The notes beneath the pieces are model-generated. The model saw only the letters and a list, made by a program, of their open reading frames with translations, was not told where the DNA came from and did not search any database. A stretch of DNA of 64,000 nucleotides, from the NCBI GenBank assembly GCA_001970955.1, contig MPUH01000275.1:1-64000 (forward strand), read 5' to 3'. The first letter of the stretch is position 1. Each line of letters starts with the position of its first letter. Shown piece after piece: positions 21,016 through 31,300 of the stretch. The DNA is from Stentor coeruleus (Eukaryota > Ciliophora > Heterotrichea > Heterotrichida > Stentoridae). The translations under genes were made by a program, and so were the position numbers.

Positions 21016-21595
21016 CTAGACTATGTTATTATTAAGCCATGAAAATGCTTCTTTAGCCGTGTCGTTATATCCTTTAAAATCAAACTCAAAGAAATTAATT
21101 CTTGTATTAAGATGTATTTCATGTCTTTTAATCAAAGTACTTAACTCTTTATCATTCCTCCCTACAGCTCCTTTTTTAGCATTTTTCATATTAAATAACA
21201 CTAAAAACGCTGCATCTCTTAGCTCTTCTTCATTAGTCAAATAATGAATATCCTTTATAGCCCTTTCATAATCTTCAGTATTTGAATCTATAACATAAAT
21301 AACCCCTGAAAATGCAATGTTTTTATAATAAGAATTCCATAATGGCCTTAATGAATCTTTCCCACTAACATCCCATACACTAATTCTTTTCCCATATGCC
21401 TTATCTGTAAAGCATTTTTCTACACGATTATATGCTTGAGTTGGTTCAGGCTCTTCAGAACTTTCTCCTGATACTAATGTTGTTTTTCCTGACCCTTCCT
21501 GGCCAACTAAAAGTACTTGTGGCAGTTGTTTTTCCTGACCCTTCCTGGCCAACTAAAAGTACTTGTGGCAGTTTTCTAAGAGGATTTGTTCCCAT
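21016..21595 (-). CDS. Atypical Arf-like small GTPase, 5' end split by a 46-nt duplication
   Basis: The true start is probably ATG at 21593-21595, giving MGTNPLRK before the P-loop; Gly2 is a candidate for N-myristoylation as in Arf proteins. Removing one copy of the 46-nt repeat (21479-21570) gives 534 nt, 178 codons, 177 residues, the usual Arl length. The P-loop is GQEGSGKTTLV. The switch II block WDVSGKDSLRPLWNSYY closely matches Arf/Arl WDxGGQxxIRxLWxxYY. The usual NKxD guanine motif is replaced by NMKN, so nucleotide specificity or affinity may differ. It probably cycles on membranes; partner unknown. Confidence 0.8.
21479..21570. repeat. Tandem direct duplication, 46-nt unit
   Basis: Positions 21479-21524 are repeated exactly at 21525-21570. 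The unit encodes the P-loop of the Arf-like gene and shifts the frame between its start codon and body. Losing one copy restores the gene, so it is probably an assembly artefact. Confidence 0.92.
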
Positions 21596-21664
21596 TTAAT
21601 ATAAATTTGATATAAAATATATGAATTATACGTTTTTTTTTCTTATCCTTTTTATTACCCTAGG

Positions 21665-22263
21665 GCAAAAATTAATCATAAAGGTGATATAGATATTCTT
21701 AAATTTACTGATGATGCTTTATATACAGTTTTTAAATAAAGAATCTTTTTATGTTGTAGACTATATAGGTATTATATTATAACTTTAACTCAAAAATATA
21801 CAGGCTTATTAGAATTAGATAGAAGGATTATTGTAAATAGGAGACTTTTTGTATCAACTGAAAAAGCTTTTTAAATAGAAATAATGAACAAAAAAACTTG
21901 TTGTTATTGAAAATTTCCAAAGGCAGATATTAGGATAGAGTGAAAATGATATTAATTCATTTTCTGGATCTATTGATTATTTTCTAGGAGGGCATTGGAA
22001 GTTTTATAATAAAAATGTTAGTAAAACTGGATATTGCCTAAGCAAGAATTTGTTATGGTTCAAATGACTTTTCATTTTTTAGATAAATTGAAGGGAAAAG
22101 TGCTTATTTGAAAATTGATGGGAAATATGTTTGGTTAGAAAGTTATCAGGCGTTTAGTAATTTGCATTTATCGTTGTGTATTTATAAAGGGATTAATTTT
22201 TGTGAAGATAACTTTCCTGATCGAATTGGATATCATGTGAAGTATACTGGGAAGCATTTGTGA
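21665..22263 (+). pseudogene. Coding relic of unknown family
   Basis: Several pieces of plus-strand sequence read as protein but in different frames and with stops between them. They include NHKGDIDILKFTDDALYTVF near 21670-21735, GSIDYFLGGHWKFYNKNVSK near 21966-22025, and about 55 codons from 22091 to TGA at 22261 (EGKSAYLKIDGKYVWLESYQ, then a Cys-containing tail). No 15-nt intron joins them. The most likely reading is a dead gene; sequence error cannot be excluded because a gap lies nearby. No family recognised. Confidence 0.4.
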
Positions 22264-22479
22264 AACTAGCTGGGGGATTGATGATTTTCATAAAAAATTG
22301 GATTTATTTTAATATATTGAGGTTAGGTTAAGGATTAAAGGTTTTATTCATAGAAAATATTGATAAGATTTTTTTATTTAAGCATAAGCTTTATAGTTAA
22401 TGTTATGCAAAGTTAATAAATAAATTTAATTTTTTTGTAAACTTATGACATATAAAACAAAAATTGAATAGAAGTGAAA

Positions 22480-22684
22480 TTAAACTAATTAATCAATCCA
22501 TTTTGTCCTAACTCCATCAACCCATTCACCATGCTTTGTTTGGAATTCACCTTNCTTCTGCTCTATATAAAATAATTAAAACTAATATTTATCCTGATAA
22601 CTTTTCTTTGTTAAACTAATTAATCAATCCATTTTGTCCTAACTCCATCAACCCATTCACCATGCTTTGTTTGGAATTCACCTT
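22480..22684. repeat. Duplicated gene end flanking a single-N gap
   Basis: Positions 22480-22553 recur at 22611-22684, with one N at 22554 and 56 nt of unrelated sequence (22555-22610) between. The repeated segment is the 3' end of the MORN gene. It looks like another scaffold join with uncollapsed overlap, so the true 3' flank of the gene is the sequence left of 22480. Confidence 0.85.
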
Positions 22685-23732
22685 TATTGTTTTTGAAAGT
22701 AAGGGAACCGATTCCATGATATTTGCCATTTGACCAACCGCCAGAATATATTTTACCATCAGGCCATTTCATAGTTCCTTCACCATTGGGAGTATCTTTT
22801 TCCCATTTTCCTTTATATACTCTTCCATCAGACCATTTAAATTTTCCTTGCCCATGCATAAGGTTATACTTCCAATCCCCATTATAAATATTCTCATTTT
22901 CCCATATAAAACAGCCTTTCCCATGTATTTTATTGTTTTTAAACTCACCTTCATATTTCCCATAATTTAGTTTCAGTTTACCTTTACCATGTTTTAACCC
23001 ATTTTTGTATTCACCTTCATATTCCACCCCATCTGGCCATTTTTCTTTACCTTTTCCATCTACTTCACCACCTTTAAATGTTCCTTCAAATAAAGCATCA
23101 TCTTTACGAATCACTTTCCCTTCACCTTGTAATATCCCGTCTTTAAAATTACCTTGGAAAATACACCCATCTGCCTCAATTTTTCTTCCTTTACCATTTA
23201 GTTGACCATCTTTGAAGTAACCTACAATTTTACAACCTTCTCGAGTAATCATTGTACCAATTCCATGAATATTTCCTGATTTGTCCCATTCACCAGAGTA
23301 TATATTTCCATTTTCTAGTTTCAAAGGATCTCTTTCAAGTATGGATATATTATGCTCAGCTCTTTCTATGTTAAAAAATGATAAATTTTGTTCTAAACGG
23401 ATTAATTCATCAGATAAAAAATCATCGATATTGCCTTCTACATGCTCATATTTGTTTGCTGGGTCATTTTTTCTATCAAGTTGTAGTTTAGCTACTTTAG
23501 GACCAATTTCTCTTCTGGTCAAAAATCCTCTAGCTACACTTTGAATTGCATTGGAGTCTATAAAATTTGGGAATTCAATCCGAATTTCTAACTGCGGATT
23601 TTCTTCTTCATTTTCAGCTTGACCTTCGACATTACTATTTTGTTCATAGGGGATTATCTCACCATCATCAGGATTTGTATTCAATGAATTTTTTTCGTTG
23701 TTTGCACTCATGCACACGTTCTTACACCCCAT
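22620..23732 (-). CDS. MORN-repeat protein with IQ motif and lipidation-type N-terminus
   Basis: 370 residues. The protein starts MGCKNVCMS, with Gly2 and Cys3/Cys7 in the arrangement of dual myristoylation and palmitoylation. An IQ-like motif (IQSVARGFLTRREIG, about residues 63-77) may bind calmodulin. From about 135 to 360 run roughly nine MORN repeats (for example YEGEYKNGLKHGKGKL and YKGKWEKDTPNGEGTMKW). MORN arrays bind lipids or tubulin-associated scaffolds, and in alveolates often sit at the cell cortex. A membrane-attached cortical or ciliary scaffold is inferred. The 3' end is intact here, but a duplicate of it lies beyond a gap. Confidence 0.87.
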   Translation of the reverse strand: MGCKNVCMSANNEKNSLNTNPDDGEIIPYEQNSNVEGQAENEEENPQLEIRIEFPNFIDSNAIQSVARGFLTRREIGPKVAKLQLDRKNDPANKYEHVEGNIDDFLSDELIRLEQNLSFFNIERAEHNISILERDPLKLENGNIYSGEWDKSGNIHGIGTMITREGCKIVGYFKDGQLNGKGRKIEADGCIFQGNFKDGILQGEGKVIRKDDALFEGTFKGGEVDGKGKEKWPDGVEYEGEYKNGLKHGKGKLKLNYGKYEGEFKNNKIHGKGCFIWENENIYNGDWKYNLMHGQGKFKWSDGRVYKGKWEKDTPNGEGTMKWPDGKIYSGGWSNGKYHGIGSLTFKNNKGEFQTKHGEWVDGVRTKWID

Positions 23733-24152
23733 AGTTAATATTATATGATGATTATTAAAATTTAAATTCTCACATTATCTATCTCAGTTTATTTACTGCT
23801 TAAAAGCTAAAAAAAAAGCTTTATTAGAGAAACTCTTAATTGTCTATAATTTTTATCATGAAAAAAATATGTCTATATATCGAGATAAAAAATATGTTTA
23901 TTTATTTACATGATTAAATCGCATTCTAATCAATAAGATTTGCATTATAAGTTAATATTTAAGGAATAATAATTTTTAACTCTTATAAAAAACAATTAAA
24001 AGAATAGTTTTATAACTACTAAATATAAAATGTTGTTATAAAATTTAATATAATTATTTGAATATAAACATTCTCAAGAACTAAAAATTTTTTATAAAAC
24101 CATAAAAGAAGCTGAAACTATTATTCAATATCCTAAATTTACTTTCACATAA
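23733..24152. other. Intergenic, no gene seen
   Basis: 420 nt, extremely AT-rich, between the start of the MORN gene and the end of the DHHC gene on the same strand. It presumably holds the MORN promoter and the DHHC 3' end. I see no open frame or structured element. Confidence 0.5.
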
Positions 24153-25829
24153 TCATTTAGTGTCTTGTCTTTGCATTTCTGAATCTTTAACCGCCCCGAT
24201 TTTCTTTTGATAACAACAAATACCTCCATGTAATTCTCTAATTATTGTTGATGTAGGTTCTGATGATGCAAAAAGGCTAGCAAAAGCCAAAGGGTCTTCA
24301 TTTAAAGGTTCATTCATACTACCACCAGACATTCTAGAATTTCTTGCCATTCGTGGATTAAATGCAAAACGATCATGTGTTGTTTTACCTGTGCATAAGT
24401 TTATGCTTTGAACATAGACAAGAGGACATAAAGCGAGGAAGGCAAGTCCACAAAAGCAAATGAGGATTACACTGAATGTTTTAATAACCGTGTGATTTTT
24501 GTCATGTACGTAATCAAGAAATTCATGATTATTTTCATCGTATAATGCTATTGAACACATGACTGAATGAAATAAAAAGTCAATTAACGTCACAACAATA
24601 TACAAATAAAAATACTTCTGATTCCTAAATAATCATTACATTTGTCCCACACAATTATGAATCCATGGACAATGGTGATCAAACCTCATAACACATTTAT
24701 TACACCTCTGACAATGTTTCATACTTTCTTCTTTCACAATCTCGCAATAAGGGCATATTTTTTCTTCGTCTCTAATTTTTCTATATAAATCAGCTAAATT
24801 TCCACCTCTTTTCTGATACCCAGGTTCAATAGCAGATGCAGCAAACAAAGTTATAAGCCCTAAAAACCCAAGACAAGCTGAAATTATCCTCAAAGCAGGT
24901 CCCATATAAGCGAAAATAATAAAAACCGTAATAAAATACCTTATAAGAAAAATGCACACATTTAACATAAAAGTTGTAATTGTATTTGAAGCTTTATTAA
25001 CCGCTGGGCTAATCAAATTAACATTTCCAAACCATGAAGGTTCTTGTAAAAGTTCTCTAACATCATTAGAAACATCCATAATCTGACCAATTTTCTCAGG
25101 AGTATAATCAGGGCTTAAAGCTAAACGTGATGCACCACGCATAATAAGTAAACGGACAATTCGATAACTATTAGCAAAAGCTGCTAAATGTAGAGGTGTA
25201 AATCCATCTTTATCTTTAGTTTCAAAGTCATCAGTCCAAGCAATTAGTAAACAAGATATCGCTTCTTTTCCTTCAAAAGAAGAAACATGTAAAGCTGTTC
25301 GACCATTCCGATCAACCATGTTAATGTTTAACTGTGCATCACGGATAAAATATGCCATAAGTGCTAATTGACCAAATATCACACACAAATGTAAAACACT
25401 TTGGCCTTCATTATCTAAAATACTACAATCAGCTCCCATTTCCTTGTATTTTCTCACTATATCCTTATTATAAATTACAAGTTTTGCGAAAGGTATCGCT
25501 TCCATTACAGGAGTTCTTCCTGTTTCAATAGTTTTTTCATTTAACATACTTGTGACAATTGTAGTGTAATCATTTGAATTTGCTTCTTTTATCTGAATAT
25601 AAAATACACAATCGTAAGTGATTTGGATAAATTTTAACAAATTTTCTTCTTTAACATCGCTGGAGCATATTTTGTGAAATACTAAGTAATGATTACTGTT
25701 TTTGTTGTCTTTGGTTTTTAGGTCTTGGATTTTTAACTTTGAAGATTGTAGAGAACGCTGGAAGTCGTCATAGGATAGGACAGTGATTTTTTCGAGAAGG
25801 CTGCTGAGGATATTTGCAGAGTCGGCCAT
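24153..25829 (-). CDS. Ankyrin-repeat DHHC palmitoyltransferase (HIP14-like)
   Basis: Two exons (24640-25829, 24153-24624) give 553 residues. Ankyrin repeats occupy about residues 125-265 (DNEGQSVLHLCVIFGQ, DRNGRTALHVSSFEGK, DKDGFTPLHLAAFANS). Two membrane helices follow, then the DHHC Cys-rich domain (CPYC...HCQRCNKCVMRFDHHCPWIHNCVG) with the catalytic DHHC. Two more helices come after the intron. The post-DHHC TTxE motif is TTHD here. This is the ZDHHC17/13 and yeast Akr1 architecture. The enzyme attaches palmitate to cytoplasmic Cys of proteins, usually at the Golgi. Several likely palmitoyl-proteins are encoded nearby, but no enzyme-substrate link is shown. Confidence 0.92.
24625..24639 (-). 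other. 15-nt intron in the DHHC gene
   Basis: Sense sequence GTAATGATTATTTAG, with GT, TAG and A at position 10. Removal gives CVGQMNQKYFYLY, matching the family's CVGxxNxxYF block. Confidence 0.95.
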
Positions 25830-26281
25830 AAAATTATTTAGGAATTTAAGATGATATGAATTAGTGGATAGATATGATAGGTGGAGGGTTTATTGAGGAG
25901 GAATCGAACTTTTTTATGGTTGTGGATATGGATTTTTTTGAGGTTGGGGGAAATTTTGAGGGAAAAGTTGTGTTGGAAGTTTTGATATGATTTTAGCTAG
26001 TAGTTTGAATGAAAATTTGTTTTCGGGTGAATGAAATTTAAGTTTTGTAGAGATTTTGGTGGCAAAAATTATGAGGATTTGGATGGATTGAAGAAATGCA
26101 TGTAGTGTTTGTATATGGAGAATATTTGAATTGGGTTTGATCTTTATATAAATATCAAATCTTAATTAAATCACTTTTTTCCATAAAACCATAAATTAAT
26201 TATAGTATATAAAGCAATCCAATAAATCATAAACAATTAATTTACATTCTCTAATATCAAAACTTTATACCCAACTTATAA
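25830..26281. promoter_or_regulatory. 5' flank of the DHHC gene, strongly strand-skewed
   Basis: The plus strand from 25860 to about 26130 is dominated by G and T with hardly any C. It then switches to C/A-rich sequence. The sense strand of the DHHC gene is therefore C-rich upstream of the start codon. No discrete motif can be named. Confidence 0.4.
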
Positions 26282-26464
26282 ATGTCTGAAGAGTATACTT
26301 CGAATTTCTTAAACACCACATAGAAACTTGAAAAAAAAGTCTCAAGAAAATCTCAACATCTTCCATTCCCCGTTAAACAGTTACACAAAGTTTTCCAAAT
26401 CTATCATTTCACTAAATCTATCATTAAATTATATATATTTACCCACTACAACATGAATTCTTAG
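26282..26464 (+). pseudogene. Possible relic of a small gene
   Basis: The ATG at 26282 has a gene-like context (cttataaATG) and opens 13 codons (MSEEYTSNFLNTT) before a TAG. The frame then runs 46 more codons of basic protein-like sequence to TAG at 26462. One in-frame stop in 60 codons of AT-rich sequence is fewer than chance. It overlaps the tail of the Rab pseudogene on the other strand. Function unknown. Confidence 0.3.
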
Positions 26465-27048
26465 AAGCATAATCAACTTTTTAATTCTCCTCTACAGCTT
26501 TAATCTTATCATTATTCGTCAATAAGCTAATTTCTCCATTCATAATCTTCATCATTACCTCTTTTCTAGTCCTTAAAAGCCTCTCATTAAAAATTAAATA
26601 CTATCATATCTGAATTTTGTATATAACTCAGCTTATTCTCCTTAAAAAATTTCTCAACTTCTTCTTAGACACAATTTAATCACATCCAAAATCAACCTTA
26701 TTCGCCACTAAAATAAACCATATTAGAATTCCCATAATTTTTACTCTCATCAAGTCATTTTCTTAGACTAAAAAAAGCTATCTCTTCTATTCACATTATA
26801 ATTTAATATTATATTCGCAGTACCTTTATAACATCCTCTTATAATTCTCCTAAAACTTTCTTGACCCCTAATATCCGATATCTCAATAGATAATTCCTTT
26901 TATTTTCTATTCAGAAAATCTTATCATCAAATCCAAACTAAATTTAGCTCATAGTAATCTTTAAGAAGTATATGATATGTAATAACATACAATTTTTACC
27001 TACATCGATATCTCTAATGATTGTATATTTAAACAAATAGCTGTAATA
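26439..27048 (-). pseudogene. Rab GTPase pseudogene
   Basis: The minus strand carries a disabled Rab. Reading down the gene, it has YLFKYTIIRDIDVGKNCMLL (the P-loop region, GDxxVGKS degenerate), a damaged switch I region, DIRGQESFRRIIRGCYKGT (compare DTAGQESFRSIxRSYYRGA), NVNRRDSFFSLRKWLDESK, GNSNMV, ANKVDF (compare GNKxDL) and a prenylation-type end NSCCSG. Stops and at least two frame changes separate these pieces, and no intron fits them. It is most similar to Rab2/4/14-type proteins and to the intact Rab at 62507-63103. Its 5' end abuts the start of the LACTB2 gene (27054). Confidence 0.8.
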
Positions 27049-27053
27049 TATTG

Positions 27054-27839
27054 ATGAAATTATCAGAAAGTGTTAAGACGATTTCTGGGTACAATCCATC
27101 ACCGTAAATTAAATATAGGTTTACATTGAATGGGACGAATTGTTTCATTATTGGTACCGGGAAGACAAAGATTTTAATTGATACTGGAGAAGGAGTCCCT
27201 GAGTTTATAAGAGATCTTCAGCAGGAAGTTCCAGAGATTGAATGTGTGATTATTACTCATAATCATAAAGATCATATTGGGGGAATTGGAAAATTGCTTG
27301 AAATTTATGGAGAAGTGCCGATTTTCAAGCATTGTTTAGAAGGGGAAGAAGGTAGTTATATCAATGTTAATGACGGGGATATTTTTGAGACAGAAGGTGC
27401 TTTTTTAAGAGTTATTGAAACCCCAGGGCATTCAGATGATAGTATTTCTCTGTATTTTGAAGAAGAAAACTCGATATTTACTGGGGATATTATATTGGGA
27501 ACAGGGTCTACTTTTTTGAGTAATTACACTAAATATTTACAAAGTATGGAAAAGCTCCTTGGATTAAACCCTGATTATCTTTATACAGCACATGGTGAAG
27601 CAAAAGTTCCAGGTAGTAAAATTAGGGAAGATTTAACACATAGGGAAAATAGAGAAAATCAAGTTATTGAGGCACTTTGTCAGGAGATGGATATTAAAGA
27701 AATTGTTAAGAAAGTTTATGGCCAGATTGATAGTAAACTTGCTGTGGTTGCTGAAGGAAATACTAAACTTTATTTGGAAAATCTAATGTCTAAAGGAAAA
27801 GTTGCGGTTAACGATGAAAAATGGATGAAAATAGTTTAG
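27054..27839 (+). CDS. LACTB2: LACTB2-like metallo-beta-lactamase-fold endoribonuclease
   Basis: Two exons (27054-27103 and 27119-27839) give 256 residues. The joined start YNPSPFTLNGTNCFIIGTG matches the LACTB2 signature NPGPMTLQGTNTYLVGTG, which fixes the intron and the ATG at 27054. The zinc-binding motif is HNHKDH (THxHxDH class), followed by the downstream metal ligands in ETPGHSDDS and FTGDIIL, and by TAHGEA. Human LACTB2 is a mitochondrial single-strand RNA endonuclease. No clear mitochondrial presequence is visible here, so location is uncertain. The start is only 6 nt from a Rab pseudogene on the other strand. Confidence 0.9.
27104..27118 (+). other. 15-nt intron in the LACTB2 gene
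   Basis: Sequence GTAAATTAAATATAG, with GT, TAG and A at position 10. Joining gives the conserved NPxPxTLxGTN block. Confidence 0.95.
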
Positions 27840-28364
27840 GCTATATTAGGGATATAGGTTTAATTAGATATTTAGTAATAAGATTTGTGTTTTATTTTGT
27901 TGTTATACTAGAATATTTTTTAGTAAGAATTAAAACATTTTTTTTTTATAAGAGACTGTGATTTTTATACTAAAATAGTTATGTGGTTTGAATGATAATA
28001 ATAACATATAAAATGATGATAAATCGATTATTAGGTTGGAAATTTGGAATAAATTATAGGTCTTTTGATAATTTTCTAATCAAACTTACAAATTGCTTCA
28101 AAAAATAATTAACCAAAATATAAAACTAGCCTCACAATATTTTCCTACACCAACCTGAAATATTCTCTTTCACAATTTTAATTTTTTCTGCTTTCTCAAA
28201 AATGCTATGTTTTGAAGGTAATATTTAAAAAAAATTAATCTTCGTTCAAAAATATTATACATAAATTTAATAATTTTTGTTTCAGAAATCACACTTACCC
28301 AGTCTCTAAACATATCCATATAAAATCTTTACATATTTTCCATATTGTCTAACTAATACTTTAA
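27840..28364. promoter_or_regulatory. Spacer upstream of the receptor gene
   Basis: About 525 nt between two plus-strand genes. The first 200 nt are G/T-leaning (3' flank of LACTB2). From about 28080 the plus strand becomes C-rich and G-poor up to the ATG of the receptor gene. No open frame seen. Confidence 0.4.
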
Positions 28365-31300
28365 ATGGTTTTAGAATTGGCTTTTATTTTGTTGGTTTCT
28401 GTAAACAGCATAAGCCTAAACAACTGCTTAATCTTTATAAGCCCTAATACTCCATCTCAGCTTACTCCTTATTTCAATCAAGAAGCTACTATATTTCTTA
28501 ACTCACATACAATAAACTCAGAAGATCTTAGAAATTTATATATCATAGAGCCTCTTATAATTGATGCAACTTTTTCTTATAGATATCTACCTAGTATAAT
28601 TTATTACTCAGAATATTATAATATCCCATATATAACTTTAACTCGAGATACCAACTCCAATTCAAATCAAATAACTCTTCATAAACCATTTGAAACGGAA
28701 GTCAAAGCTTTAGAAGCCTTACTTAAATATTATAATTTGACAGCTTTTGATATCATTTCTTCAGGAGAAATAGATGATTCTAAAATTTCGGAATCCCTTA
28801 AAAATAAACAAGCTTATAATCGTCCTATTGTGTATTTTTTCGAAGATGATGATGAAACAAAAGTGATGAGTATTGTGAAAAAAATGCTAAAAGTCAAAGG
28901 GTTGACTAAGTTTGTAATTGTTGATAAAACTGAAGGGCTTGGGTTGATACAAAAAGCTTTTGAAAATGAAAATATGGTAAAAAATGGCCTGTTTTTATTG
29001 TTTTCTAGTCAGAGCATCCCTGAAGAAATTATTGAAGGAAGTGTTTTTATTAGGGAGGCCGGATTAGAAAATGCGACAAACATTGGCACTTATCATTATT
29101 TAGCTATAGAAAACTGTTTGAATTATATAAACACCCATTCTTCAAAAAGTTCAGAAATGCTTGATGGGATTACTATCAAAGAAATCCTTAACAAATACAA
29201 TAACCAAAACACTTCATATATAATATTAAATTCATATCAAGGAAAATTGATCAATGTCGGAAATATCACAAATATAAAAACTACAGAAAATTATGAAGAA
29301 TATTCTATTAAAATGCATAACAAAATTTATTTTCCTGGTAACACAACTGAAATATTTGATTTATCTGAAGTAAAAATAGTATTTGGTATAGCCAGTGGGG
29401 CAAATGAAATCTATAATTTATATACCGCCCCTCAAATAGCTGATACTTATAAAGGTGCAGAATATGCAATAAGTCAAATAAATGAGAAAAAACTGATTCC
29501 TGGGTTTTATATAGAAACTTTTCCAACTGATTGTGGAGTTTTTGAATATGAACCTAATTGGTATAAAGAGTGTTTTAAATCAATTTATGATAAACTAGGA
29601 ATTGCTTATATAACAAGTTTTTTTGGAGGAGGACTTAGAGGAAATTATTTAACGTTAAAAGAATATGGGGTAACTATACCGCAGATATCTCCTCTTGGTG
29701 CATTATCTGGATTAGATAATGCAACTGAATATTTTGAGGTATTTAAATTTGAAGAAACTCTTGAGAATTTTATTTATTCATGGCTTTTTGTTTTTCAGAG
29801 TTTTGGGTATAGAGATATTGCTGTTATTGGAAGTCATCGAGAAGGGTTTGATTTTTATCCTCATTTTGTTGAGGGTATTAAGATTAATGGGTTTAGAATT
29901 GCTAATGATGAAAATAATATGGAAATCCCTGCTAATTATACTAGAGATAATTTTGATGAATACAAAGATTTCTTTATTAAAATTAAAGAAACTCGATGCA
30001 ACGTTTTTTTTATCATGTGTATATTCCCAGCTATGGTTGTCGAAGCTCTTTATGATGTCGGAATAAGAAAAGCTGAATTTTTTTTAATATCCCCAACTGA
30101 TACTGTTTTCCAGTTTTTCACTGATGTTAGCGAACCATATTTATCAAAACGTAAAGAATTACTTGTTGGAAGTTTTGCATTTACTCTACTTGAATGGATA
30201 GGCGAAAAAGGTCAACAAACACGTGAAGAACTTATGGGTAAATATCCTTACATCAATAACATGTGCCTTAATTATGATACAGTTTCTGTTATAAAAGAAG
30301 CTATTTTATATCTTATTACAAAAGGAGAAGACTTTGAAGATCCATATAAATTAATCAAAGCTATGAGAAATAATAAAGTTATTGGGTGTATTGGTTCTAT
30401 AGTTTTCAGTAAAGAAACTACTGGAAGAGCTTCAGCACAATATGCACTTTCACAAGTTTTTTATGATGAAAATATTAAAAATGCATATATTGTTGAAGTG
30501 GCACATTTTGATAGATTTAGTGATCAGATTATTACTATTGTTAATGATATCAAATGGCCTGAGGGGAATAAAATATCTAATTATCGTCCAGAAAATCCTT
30601 GTAATTTCGATAGCTTTATGGTAAAATCATCAACAAAAGGCAAAATTCTACTTTATACTATATGCGCTTTTTGTTTTTTGGTAACTTTGATTATTTTTAT
30701 TTACACGCTAAAAAACAAAAATAATATCGAGCCTCTAACTCATGAAAATCAGCTTAATTTTGAAGATATCGCTTACTTTGCTTATTTTCCTTTTCAGTTT
30801 TTCCAGTTCCTCGTTATGGGTCCAGATGAAAATGCTTATAAATACCTTTTGAATAACTTCCAAGTGTTACTAGCATTGAATTATGATTTATATTTCAATG
30901 TAAAATTCAGTCTTTTTTGGTATATTTTTACTTTCAACTTTATCCTTGTAACTTTATGGATATTATTTAGTTTAATCTATATACTGAATTTAGATTATAG
31001 ATATCCTAGATTTTTTTCATCTTTTGGATTCAATCGTATACTAAAAACTATTATACCAATTATAGGCCATATAGGTTATTTACCTCTTATTTCAATGCTT
31101 ATGAGTATATATCTTTGTATAGATGGAATAAGTGATAAACTACAAGATTCTTTTATGATGCAAGATTGTACTTCATTTTGTTACAAAGGTAAGCATCTTT
31201 ATTTCGTGATATTTACAACAATTTTATTATGTGTTTTTATTGTTATTAGCACATTATCTCGTTCTTATTGGGAAAAATCATCAACACTATTAAATTTACG

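Noticed and set aside
23005-23544. Plus-strand Ser/Pro/Phe-rich frames over the MORN gene
   Set aside because: They are mirror images of repeated MORN codons, and the minus-strand repeats are unmistakable.
29308-30624. Extra frames within the receptor gene
   Set aside because: Shadow frames rich in Leu/Ile inside a 1136-codon open frame with clear domains.
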